A stretch of 5,225 nucleotides of DNA from an uncultured Granulicatella sp. GTDB taxonomy: Bacteria; Bacillota; Bacilli; Lactobacillales; Aerococcaceae. The position numbers and the translations under genes were made by a program. The stretch lies in assembly GCA_947254045.1 (NCBI GenBank), contig CAMYBO010000097.1:1-5225 (forward strand), written 5' to 3'. The notes under the pieces are model-generated. The model had not been told where the DNA came from, made no database searches, and saw only the letters and a program-made list of their open reading frames with translations. Shown in pieces: positions 1-5,109 of the stretch (positions within the stretch are counted from its first letter, which is position 1; every line of letters starts with the position of its first letter).

Positions 1-1
1 T

Positions 2-49
2 GAACGATTGCATTTTTATGATTTTTTGGACGAAGTTCTTTATTTATAA
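2..49 (+). CDS. Possible 3' end of an upstream gene (partial, 15 codons)
   Basis: One forward frame is open from the window edge to a TAA at 47-49 and reads ERLHFYDFLDEVLYL. The mix of acidic, aromatic and hydrophobic residues looks more like a protein end than the neighbouring frame, which stays open to about base 128 but gives a low-complexity F/I/K/Y-rich string typical of A/T-rich non-coding DNA. The fragment is too short to assign a family. If it is real, the upstream gene runs in the same direction as plsC and ends about 100 bases before it. This is a weak call based only on residue composition. Confidence 0.3.
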   Translation, partial: ERLHFYDFLDEVLYL

Positions 50-89
50 GAATTCTTTAAGATTTTTTGTAAAATATTTATCGAAAATC

Positions 90-118
90 TTGCAAAATAT
101 GCATTTCTACTTCATACT
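90..118 (+). promoter_or_regulatory. Candidate promoter for plsC
   Basis: TTGCAA at 90-95 and CATACT at 113-118 are separated by 17 bases and each match 4 of 6 sigma-A consensus positions. The site lies about 30 bases before the start codon. The surrounding DNA is very A/T-rich, so chance matches are likely. Confidence 0.25.
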
Positions 119-149
119 GTTTGAGTAATCAACTATTAAGGAGTTTCAT

Positions 150-779
150 ATGATTTATAAAATTACGATTTTTATTGTTCGTTTATTAATTATCTTATTA
201 AATGGATTTACGAAAGTGACAGGTTTGGAGAATCTTCCAAAGGATTCTGGTTATGTAATTGTTGCTCCACACCGTTCATGGTTAGATCCGGTTCTAATTG
301 CGATTGCGGTTTATCCAAAGTCATTAGTATTGATGGCAAAGCAAGAATTGTTTAAACCGAAACCTTTTGCGTGGTTTATTCGTCAGTTAGGAGCGTTTCC
401 TGTGAACCGTGAGAAGCCTGGTCCGAGTGCGATTAAGCATCCTGTGACTCAAATTAAGGAACATCAGAAAGCTTTAGTGATTTTCCCAACGGGTACTCGC
501 TATTCTAATGAAATGAAAGGTGGGGCTGTAACAATTGCTCGTATGGCAAAAGCCCCGATTATCCCGATCGTTTATCAAGGTCCTTTTACTTTTATGAACA
601 TTTTGAAGCGTCAAAAAATGTTTGTAAAAATTGGGGAACCAATCCATTTACCTGAGGGTCGTTTATCGAAGGAAGAATTAGCGCAATATGATGAATTGTT
701 AATTCAAAAATTTGATGAATTGGATAAAGAGATTAATCCTAACTTTGTATACGTGATTCCTGAGAAGAAACGTAAATAG
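150..779 (+). CDS. plsC: 1-acyl-sn-glycerol-3-phosphate acyltransferase (PlsC)
   Basis: This 209-residue protein belongs to the PlsC/LPLAT acyltransferase family. It acylates the sn-2 position of lysophosphatidic acid to give phosphatidic acid, the precursor of all membrane phospholipids, and works at the inner face of the membrane. A hydrophobic N-terminal segment (about residues 4-20) fits membrane attachment. The four family blocks are in order: HRSWLD at 41-46 (HX4D, catalytic His41 and Asp46), GAFPVNRE at 81-88 (substrate-binding Arg87), FPTGTR at 112-117 and PIIPIVYQG at 136-144. Block III has Thr where many homologues have Glu (FPEGTR); the Gly-Thr-Arg core is intact. The length is normal for small bacterial PlsC. 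The start is supported by AAGGAG at 138-143, six bases before the ATG. The gene stands alone and converges on yneF, with a large hairpin beginning about 20 bases after its stop. Confidence 0.95.
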   Translation: MIYKITIFIVRLLIILLNGFTKVTGLENLPKDSGYVIVAPHRSWLDPVLIAIAVYPKSLVLMAKQELFKPKPFAWFIRQLGAFPVNREKPGPSAIKHPVTQIKEHQKALVIFPTGTRYSNEMKGGAVTIARMAKAPIIPIVYQGPFTFMNILKRQKMFVKIGEPIHLPEGRLSKEELAQYDELLIQKFDELDKEINPNFVYVIPEKKRK

Positions 780-800
780 GAATTGACTTCTAATGAAATA

Positions 801-913
801 AAAGCAAGAACTTCCACTGCTACAGTGAGGACGGCAGCAGATCCTTCGGTCTCATGCCTAAAAATCATGTCTGATTATTACTGCCACTGTAGAGTGGAAT
901 TCTTGCTTTTTTT
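801..913 (+). terminator. Very long branched hairpin with U-tract after plsC (terminator, possibly a structured RNA or repeat element)
   Basis: Bases 801-827 pair with 885-909 as three perfect helices of 10, 7 and 8 bp: AAAGCAAGAA with TTCTTGCTTT, TTCCACT with AGTGGAA, and CTACAGTG with CACTGTAG. Only single-base bulges (C811, G819) interrupt them. Seven T residues (907-913) follow, so it should terminate plsC transcripts. The opposite strand ends in TTTTATTT, so it may act both ways. The cap (828-884) can fold into two further hairpins. In one, GGCA 833-836 pairs with TGCC 855-858, enclosing AGATC/GGTCT with a CTTC loop. In the other, AATCA 863-867 pairs with TGATT 872-876 around TGTC. That gives a three-way junction. 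Such length and branching exceed a normal terminator; it could instead be a small RNA or a MITE/BOX-like intergenic repeat. I recognise no known RNA family. Confidence 0.8.
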
Positions 914-918
914 GACGT

Positions 919-945
919 AAAAAAGAGCAGACATGGTCTACTCTT
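919..945 (-). terminator. Intrinsic terminator of yneF
   Basis: On the minus strand AAGAG and AGAC pair with GTCT and CTCTT (plus 923-927 and 929-932 with 936-939 and 941-945), with one mismatch and a three-base loop. The stem is followed by six U residues (complement of 919-924). It starts nine bases after the yneF stop codon, the expected place for a terminator. Confidence 0.75.
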
Positions 946-954
946 CTAACTGAA

Positions 955-1188
955 TTATTTTTTAGCATTTTTCTTTGCTTGTGCTTTCATTGAAGCAGCA
1001 ATTTGACGAACTTTTTGTTCGGATGGTTTCTGACCCATTTGAGTCATCATACTACGAATCATATTTTCATCAAATGGAGGATTTTCTAGAAAGTAATTCA
1101 TCATTGTTTTACGTGCGATAAAGAATCCACCGATTGCTCCTAAGATAGCAGCTACAACGACAATTAAAATCCATACACCTGTACTCAT
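955..1188 (-). CDS. yneF: YneF family (UPF0154) small membrane protein
   Basis: This is a 77-residue protein with one N-terminal transmembrane segment (about residues 5-25, ending GGFFIARK). A conserved cytoplasmic part follows: ENPPFDENMIRSMMTQMG at 35-52, then KPSEQKV and a lysine-rich end. This pattern and length match the UPF0154/YneF family, found widely in Bacillota and often close to lexA or tkt in Bacillus. The biochemical role is unknown, and none can be inferred here. The start is supported by AAGGGAG (complement of 1198-1204), nine bases before the ATG. The gene has its own likely promoter with an extended -10 and its own terminator, so it appears to be a single-gene transcript. 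The S66 peptidase gene lies 119 bases upstream on the same strand. Confidence 0.92.
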   Translation of the reverse strand: MSTGVWILIVVVAAILGAIGGFFIARKTMMNYFLENPPFDENMIRSMMTQMGQKPSEQKVRQIAASMKAQAKKNAKK

Positions 1189-1215
1189 GCAAGTTCTCTC
1201 CCTTCATTGATCTAC

Positions 1216-1242
1216 ATTGCTATTGTACTAAATTATAGCAAT
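1216..1242. promoter_or_regulatory. 8-bp inverted repeat over the yneF promoter (possible operator)
   Basis: ATTGCTAT (1216-1223) and ATAGCAAT (1235-1242) form a perfect inverted repeat with an 11-base spacer. The right arm overlaps the TATAAT -10 element and the left arm covers the likely start of the transcript. The placement would suit repressor binding or a small 5' hairpin, but no regulator is identifiable. Confidence 0.35.
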
Positions 1243-1261
1243 AATGAAAAGGTTTTTTGAA
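1232..1261 (-). promoter_or_regulatory. Promoter of yneF (extended -10)
   Basis: On the minus strand there is TGCTATAAT, a perfect TATAAT (complement of 1232-1237) with the extended TGn motif. TTCAAA (complement of 1256-1261) stands 18 bases upstream as a weak -35. The -10 ends about 43 bases before the yneF start codon. The strong extended -10 makes up for the poor -35. Confidence 0.65.
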
Positions 1262-1269
1262 AATTTTGT

Positions 1270-1284
1270 AAAAGTTGTACTTTT
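1270..1284 (-). terminator. Weak A/T-rich hairpin after the S66 peptidase gene
   Basis: AAAAGT and ACTTTT (1270-1275 and 1279-1284) are a perfect 6-bp inverted repeat with a three-base loop, about 24 bases after the peptidase stop. On the minus strand it is followed by ACAAAATTTT rather than a clean U-tract. It is a poor terminator, and readthrough into yneF is possible. Confidence 0.3.
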
Positions 1285-1307
1285 CTTTGTTTCTTTTATA
1301 CTATAAT

Positions 1308-2270
1308 TTATAGTCCTACTTCATCCAGTATAATCGACATTTGCTCTGTATCCACTGTAACTTTTGCACCAATGGTAATGGTAAATAATGGTTGTGTATG
1401 CGCAAAGTCTAAGTCGTACATCACTGGGATTTGTCTTAAGACTGGATATTTGTCTAATATATACAATAATAATTCTTCCGTCATACAACATTCTTTTGGA
1501 AATCTTCCGATTAGTACTGCTTTTGGATTTGGATAAGCTTGTAGTAATGCTGCCAAATTCCGATCAAATTCAAAATAGTCTCCATCCTCTGATTTTTCAA
1601 TAAAAAAGGCATACTCCTCTGGAGTTGGAGCATAAGGAGTTCCTCTTAATAATGAAAATGTTGATAAGTTTCCACCGATTACTGTAGCAGTAACTTTACC
1701 GTGTGTGTATACTTTCCATTCTGTTGGTTGAAAAGTTAATGTTGTATCTGATAAATACCATGCATTACTACCCCATTTTTCACTTGGTGTTAATTCATAG
1801 TGTGTATGACTTAATGCTTTAAGCCATGATGCTGTTTGATATTCTTGGAGTTCCTTCATTTTAAAGCTTGTATAAGAAGGTCCCATATAAGTTAGCATTC
1901 CTGTTTTTGCATAGATTGCATTTAAAATGGCAGTTGTATCGGAATATCCGCAAATAATTATAGGATGTTTAGCAATTAATTCGTAATCTAAATAAGGAAG
2001 AAGCTCATTCGAATTAAATCCTCCAATGGTTGCTAGAATGACATCTACTGTAGGAGCTAAAAATGCTTCATGTAAATCCTCAACTCGACTTTCAATACTA
2101 GCAGAATCAAGTAAGTCGTTTTCAAAATAATGTTTTGAAAAGCTGATACTAAATCCTAATTCTTCTAATCTTTCTTTAGCATCCCTATTCGCTTCAAATC
2201 CTCCAACTCTTTCAATCGATGAAGACGGACTAAGTACACGAATATGCATGCCTTTTTGTAATTTTTTCAT
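1308..2270 (-). CDS. S66 family serine peptidase, MccF / LD-carboxypeptidase-like
   Basis: This 320-residue protein belongs to peptidase family S66. Members either trim L,D-linked D-Ala from muropeptides during wall recycling (LdcA) or cleave microcin C-type peptide-nucleotides and give self-immunity (MccF). Visible marks are the N-terminal VLSPSSS strand-turn (12-18), the family stretch TIGGFNSNELLPYLDYEL (81-98), the nucleophile elbow GYSD with Ser110, Glu225 in FFIEKSED, and His291 in AHTQP. These give a plausible Ser-Glu-His triad. The GGFNSNELLPYLDY wording and the roughly 320-residue length lean towards the MccF branch. No signal peptide is seen, so it should be cytoplasmic. The ribosome binding site, GAGGTGATT just before the ATG, overlaps the TGA of the DUF3841-like gene, and the gap between genes is nine bases. 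Translational coupling is therefore likely. Which substrate it cuts cannot be told from sequence. Confidence 0.9.
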   Translation of the reverse strand: MKKLQKGMHIRVLSPSSSIERVGGFEANRDAKERLEELGFSISFSKHYFENDLLDSASIESRVEDLHEAFLAPTVDVILATIGGFNSNELLPYLDYELIAKHPIIICGYSDTTAILNAIYAKTGMLTYMGPSYTSFKMKELQEYQTASWLKALSHTHYELTPSEKWGSNAWYLSDTTLTFQPTEWKVYTHGKVTATVIGGNLSTFSLLRGTPYAPTPEEYAFFIEKSEDGDYFEFDRNLAALLQAYPNPKAVLIGRFPKECCMTEELLLYILDKYPVLRQIPVMYDLDFAHTQPLFTITIGAKVTVDTEQMSIILDEVGL

Positions 2271-2279
2271 ACAATCACC

Positions 2280-2846
2280 TCATTCTATTTCAAACATTGG
2301 GTAAATATTCGTTACATTTTCATCACGTAAAAACGGAATAAGTCCTTGAATAATGTAACTTGGAAATACTGAAGGATAAAACTTCCCTTGCTCCAAAGCT
2401 TGTACTATCTGTGTAAAATCTTGCTCAGTATACTGTGGCACTAACATAAATGGTGGCATAATAAATTGGAAGTCATTCAAATCGACAAACATTGGATTAT
2501 AAATTCTTGGGAAATCAACTTCAATCACGACATAATCATCTGAAAGGAATCTCTTCCATAATCCTTTGACGGCATCTTTATGTTCTCTCATATAGGTTAC
2601 AAATTCTTTATAGGTATTGAAAAATGAAACACCTTTTTCTGTTCCTCTTGCAAAGGCAAAAAGTACTCCTTCTAATTCAATATCATTCAATCGATTAAAA
2701 GAATCTGTTATAAAGTCATATAACTCCATCATTTCTTCGTTACCTTGTACATATTCACTCAACTGACGTTTCGGAATATACATCCCTGTTTCCTGAATTG
2801 ATTTTAAAATTTCTCTTTTTTGAATGGTCCAAAATTTATAGGTCAT
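2280..2846 (-). CDS. DUF3841-like protein of unknown function
   Basis: This is a 188-residue soluble protein with no signal peptide or membrane segment. The start (KFWTIQKREILKSIQETGMY, residues 4-23) and the later VVIEVDFPRIYNPMFVDLND (106-125) resemble the DUF3841 family. Its members begin with a W-T-I-Q stretch and carry an acidic 'V..L..D/N' segment in the second half. The match is from memory and moderate. No catalytic motif is evident and the function is unknown. The start is supported by AGGAGA (complement of 2852-2857), five bases before the ATG. The stop codon overlaps the ribosome binding site of the S66 peptidase gene, so the two should be made together. No good promoter is seen in the 122 bases upstream, only an isolated TATAAA. 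No terminator follows the deacylase gene, so cotranscription from its promoter is possible. Confidence 0.8.
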   Translation of the reverse strand: MTYKFWTIQKREILKSIQETGMYIPKRQLSEYVQGNEEMMELYDFITDSFNRLNDIELEGVLFAFARGTEKGVSFFNTYKEFVTYMREHKDAVKGLWKRFLSDDYVVIEVDFPRIYNPMFVDLNDFQFIMPPFMLVPQYTEQDFTQIVQALEQGKFYPSVFPSYIIQGLIPFLRDENVTNIYPMFEIE

Positions 2847-2968
2847 TTATTTCTCCTATTCTTATTAGTGGTACTTTTATATTTTTTAGTAAATAGTTTT
2901 GCTGTCTAGTTCTAAGTAGAAGCATTCTCGATGATTACGTTAACGAACCTTCTTTTAAACACTTGGGT

Positions 2969-3451
2969 TTATAGCTTAATGACGTGAGGTTCATATCCAA
3001 TTGCTTTTAAGAAGGTAAATAAATCTTCAGTTTTTACAAAAATTGTTTTCTCATTTGTATTTGGATGGAAACTCATTCGTTCTTCAGAGACGATTTCTTG
3101 ATCAACATATACTTGAATATCTTTGTCTTCATTATTTAATAAGCCAAATGGAGAGACAACTCCTGGCGGGAGCATCATTTTGTCGTTTAGCGTTTCTGTT
3201 GAAGCCATTTTTATTTGCTTTTCTTCTACGATATCTTTAAATACATCCATATCTAAACGTTTTGCATCATCCATAATGACTAAGTAAAAATTTCTTTTTT
3301 TCTTATTCGTTAAGAACATTGTTTTAGTACGAACACCTTCAATGCCTTCAATAAAACTGTCTGCTTGTTCCGTTGTTAGCGCAGGTTCATGTTCCACAAT
3401 TTGAAATGGAATACCTAACTCCTTTAACTTGTCTACTACTTTTTGATACAT
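2969..3451 (-). CDS. PrdX / ProXp-ala-type aminoacyl-tRNA deacylase (YbaK-like fold)
   Basis: This 160-residue single-domain protein belongs to the YbaK/ProRS-INS-like deacylase superfamily. The free-standing PrdX/ProXp-ala branch hydrolyses Ala-tRNA(Pro) formed by mistakes of prolyl-tRNA synthetase, which protects translation in the cytoplasm. Branch marks are KTMFLTNKK (43-51; Lys43 sits where family members have the catalytic Lys), the GVVSPFGLLNN loop (97-107), and SFHPNTNEKTIFV (127-139) followed by a C-terminal helix ending in a G-Y-E-P tail. The length is normal for this branch. The start is supported by AAGGGGG (complement of 3459-3465), seven bases before the ATG, and a strong promoter lies upstream. 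It is divergent from hemH. Substrate preference between alanyl-, cysteinyl- and other mischarged tRNAs cannot be decided from sequence, but the PrdX-like loop favours Ala-tRNA(Pro). Confidence 0.9.
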   Translation of the reverse strand: MYQKVVDKLKELGIPFQIVEHEPALTTEQADSFIEGIEGVRTKTMFLTNKKKRNFYLVIMDDAKRLDMDVFKDIVEEKQIKMASTETLNDKMMLPPGVVSPFGLLNNEDKDIQVYVDQEIVSEERMSFHPNTNEKTIFVKTEDLFTFLKAIGYEPHVIKL

Positions 3452-3481
3452 AGAAAAGCCCCCTTATAGTGTGTTTTCTTT

Positions 3482-3511
3482 ATTATAAACTCTTCATGTA
3501 TAGCTTTTCAA
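3482..3511 (-). promoter_or_regulatory. Promoter of the tRNA deacylase gene
   Basis: On the minus strand TTGAAA (complement of 3506-3511, 5 of 6 consensus) and a perfect TATAAT (complement of 3482-3487) are separated by 18 bases. The -10 lies about 30 bases before the deacylase ATG. This is among the best sigma-A promoters in the window. Confidence 0.75.
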
Positions 3512-3532
3512 TGAAATTTAAACCTATTCTAC

Positions 3533-3561
3533 TATGCATACGAGCTTAATCATGTTATGAT
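3533..3561 (+). promoter_or_regulatory. Promoter of hemH (extended -10)
   Basis: TGTTATGAT (3553-3561) is an extended -10 with TATGAT matching 5 of 6 positions. The best -35, TATGCA at 3533-3538 with a 17-base spacer, matches only 3 of 6. ATCAT-GTT-ATGAT (3549-3561) is a small inverted repeat over the -10. It does not fit Fur or PerR consensus sites, so iron or peroxide control cannot be claimed. Confidence 0.5.
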
Positions 3562-3591
3562 GAGAAAAAATTCACATAGGAAAGTGGTTAT

Positions 3592-4689
3592 ATGACAAAA
3601 AAAGCAATTTTACTCATGACATTTGGTACACCTGAAGGATATACTTTTGAAGATATCGCAAGATTTTTTACAAATATTCGACGTGGTGTTCGTCCAACGG
3701 ATCAAGAAATCCAACACTTGTATGACAACTACCAAAAAATTGGCGGAAGTCCCCTACAAGAAATTTCAAAACAGCAAGCTGCAAAATTACAAGAACGCGT
3801 ACAAGGAGAATATACCGTTTATTTTGCCAATAAATTCTCTTCTCCATTCATTCCTGAAGTCGTTAAACAAATGGAACAAGACGGAATTGAAGAATGTCTC
3901 TGCTTAGCACTTGAACCGCACTACTCTTACTACTCCATCTATGGATATGAGAAATTTATCGAAAGCAAAACCATTCGTTTCCACATGGTAAAAGATTGGT
4001 ATCATAATCCCAACTTACTAGAATTTTGGGAACAAGAAATCAAAAAGATTTTAACCGAAGACGTTAAAGATGAAAGTTTTAAAGTGATATTTTCAGCTCA
4101 TAGCGTACCTGTTATTGCATTGGAATTCGAAGATCCTTATATCGACCAAATTTACAAAAATGGACAAATCATTGCAGAAAGATTGGACTTGGAAAAACAT
4201 CAGTACACTCATACATGGCAAAGCGAAAGTGATATTGGACTCCCATGGATGAAACCAGATGTATTAGAATACTTACGAGAACAAACGGAACATCCTGAAC
4301 ATTATATTTTCATTCCAATTAGCTTTATTAGCGAACATATCGAAGTTTTATACGACAATGATATCGAATGTAAGGACTTATGCGATGAGTTTGGCGTAGG
4401 CTATCACAGACCACCAATGCCGGATGCTCATCCACTCTTAGTAGAAGCCTTATATGAAACGGTTCGAGCTCACGAAACAGAAAGCTTCACTCTTAAAACA
4501 CATGAAGAAGAACCACTGGATGAAATGTTACCACCAGAAACATCAAAAGATATTCTAGACCATGAATCGGATATTCAAATGCCGGAATTCGTAAAGAAAT
4601 TAATCGCTAAAAAAGGCAGAGAGAATGTAAAAATGCCGGAGTTCGTCAAACGAATGTTAGAACAAAGAGCAAAACAGAAAAAACAATAA
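3592..4689 (+). CDS. hemH: Coproporphyrin III / protoporphyrin ferrochelatase (HemH/CpfC) with repeated C-terminal tail
   Basis: This 365-residue cytoplasmic enzyme inserts ferrous iron into a porphyrin; in Gram-positives the natural substrate is usually coproporphyrin III. The catalytic core (about 1-294) has FGTP (11-14), IRRG (29-32), IGGSPL (50-55), FSAHSVP with catalytic His170, WQSESD (209-214) and ISEHIEVLYDND with Glu251. Positions correspond to His183 and Glu264 of the Bacillus subtilis enzyme as I recall it. The metal-facing Tyr13 of Bacillus is Phe11 here. Bacillus HemH is about 310 residues. This one adds about 70: an acidic linker (about 295-328) and two tandem 18-residue units starting MPEFVK (330-347 and 348-365), rich in lysine and arginine. 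The start is supported by AGGAAAG (3578-3584), seven bases before the ATG. No other heme gene is nearby, so porphyrin may be scavenged. Confidence 0.95.
   Translation: MTKKAILLMTFGTPEGYTFEDIARFFTNIRRGVRPTDQEIQHLYDNYQKIGGSPLQEISKQQAAKLQERVQGEYTVYFANKFSSPFIPEVVKQMEQDGIEECLCLALEPHYSYYSIYGYEKFIESKTIRFHMVKDWYHNPNLLEFWEQEIKKILTEDVKDESFKVIFSAHSVPVIALEFEDPYIDQIYKNGQIIAERLDLEKHQYTHTWQSESDIGLPWMKPDVLEYLREQTEHPEHYIFIPISFISEHIEVLYDNDIECKDLCDEFGVGYHRPPMPDAHPLLVEALYETVRAHETESFTLKTHEEEPLDEMLPPETSKDILDHESDIQMPEFVKKLIAKKGRENVKMPEFVKRMLEQRAKQKKQ
4579..4686 (+). repeat. Two 54-base in-frame tandem repeats in the 3' end of hemH
   Basis: Each unit starts atgccgga(a/g)ttcgt and encodes 18 residues: MPEFVKKLIAKKGRENVK then MPEFVKRMLEQRAKQKKQ. 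The first 18 bases differ at only three places, all silent or Lys/Arg-conservative, while the rest has diverged. The second unit ends exactly at the stop codon. This points to an old internal duplication kept under protein-level selection on the MPEFVK part. Confidence 0.85.
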
Positions 4690-4698
4690 AACGTAAAA

Positions 4699-4734
4699 CC
4701 CTGCACCCAAAACTCTATACTTTTGGGTGCAGGG
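4699..4734 (-). terminator. Strong 14-bp terminator hairpin between hemH and the glycosylase-like gene
   Basis: CCCTGCACCCAAAA (4699-4712) pairs perfectly with TTTTGGGTGCAGGG (4721-4734) around an eight-base loop. On the minus strand the stem is followed by TTTTACGTTTTATT, a U-rich tract, so it is a good terminator for the leftward gene. On the plus strand GTTAGTTAA follows, a poor U-tract, although the stem begins nine bases after the hemH stop and probably also slows or stabilises that transcript's end. Confidence 0.85.
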
Positions 4735-4744
4735 GTTAGTTAAT

Positions 4745-5109
4745 CTATAGGTCTATTTCAATCCCTTTTAGTCGTAAATTCTCAATACATTCCTGTAAGT
4801 ATGCTTCATTATGCTCTTTATAAATTGGTGTGTTTATTTCCATTTTAGATTATCGTAGCTTTCTGCAATTTTCCCACGATAATTCTTATCTCTCCACTCA
4901 GTTGCTACTTGGTAGCCTCTACGAGTCATCTCATCCATAATCAATGTATGATAGCAAAATAGGTGATAAGGAGAATATAAAAATACATAATCAACTGTCT
5001 TATGTTTCTTATTCCATCCATTTCCCCTAAGTGCACAACATTCTCTATGTTGTCCTAGTAATTGATTCTCAGGTAATTTTGATTTCATTTTTTCATGCCA
5101 TAATCTCAT
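4745..5109 (-). pseudogene. Pyrimidine-dimer DNA glycosylase-like protein (PF03013/TIGR02328-like), split by a one-base frameshift
   Basis: The first frame (stop at 4834-4836) gives 91 residues beginning MRLWHEK, with LLGQHRECCALRGNGW at 17-32 and TVDYVFLYSPYHL at 38-50. These match small bacterial proteins annotated as pyrimidine dimer DNA glycosylase/endonuclease V-like. Glu23 falls where T4 endonuclease V has catalytic Glu23, though the link to repair activity in this branch is unproven. After DNLK the family's usual ending continues in another frame: MEINTPIYKEHNEAYLQ and on to a TAG at 4745-4747. One extra A in the run at 4843-4846 (T's on plus) would join them into about 121 residues, the usual length. 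This is a genuine mutation, a homopolymer sequencing error, or a -1 slip on AAAA. AGGAG (complement of 5116-5120) lies six bases before the ATG. Confidence 0.8.

Noticed and set aside
34..68. Weak hairpin and T-run as a terminator for the left-edge fragment
   Set aside because: The 7-bp A/T-rich stem (34-40 with 48-54) overlaps the possible stop codon, and the T-run starts nine bases after the stem, so it is not convincing.
3..128. Forward frame open from the left edge almost to plsC
   Set aside because: The product is low-complexity F/I/K/Y/N, as expected from A/T-rich non-coding DNA, and it runs through the likely plsC promoter.
1301..1313. A/T-rich palindrome CTATAA-T-TTATAG over the peptidase stop codon
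   Set aside because: The one-base loop cannot form a stable RNA hairpin and the low-complexity context makes it expected by chance.
1388..1603. Forward-strand open frame of 71 codons
   Set aside because: It lies inside the S66 peptidase gene on the other strand, has no ribosome binding site, and gives a leucine/isoleucine-rich string typical of an antisense shadow.
2938..2945. Palindrome CGTTAACG between the deacylase and DUF3841-like genes
   Set aside because: It is only eight bases, with no second copy or promoter placement nearby; chance is sufficient.
3043..3240. Forward-strand open frame of 65 codons
   Set aside because: It lies opposite the tRNA deacylase gene, with no ribosome binding site and no recognisable protein features.
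3549..3561. Possible Fur or PerR box over the hemH promoter
   Set aside because: The small inverted repeat ATCAT-GTT-ATGAT does not match the 7-1-7 arms of either consensus, so no iron- or peroxide-regulator site is claimed.
3623..3907. Second forward frame of 94 codons inside hemH
   Set aside because: It overlaps the well-supported ferrochelatase in another frame; its lysine/asparagine-rich product resembles no family and no ribosome binding site precedes it.
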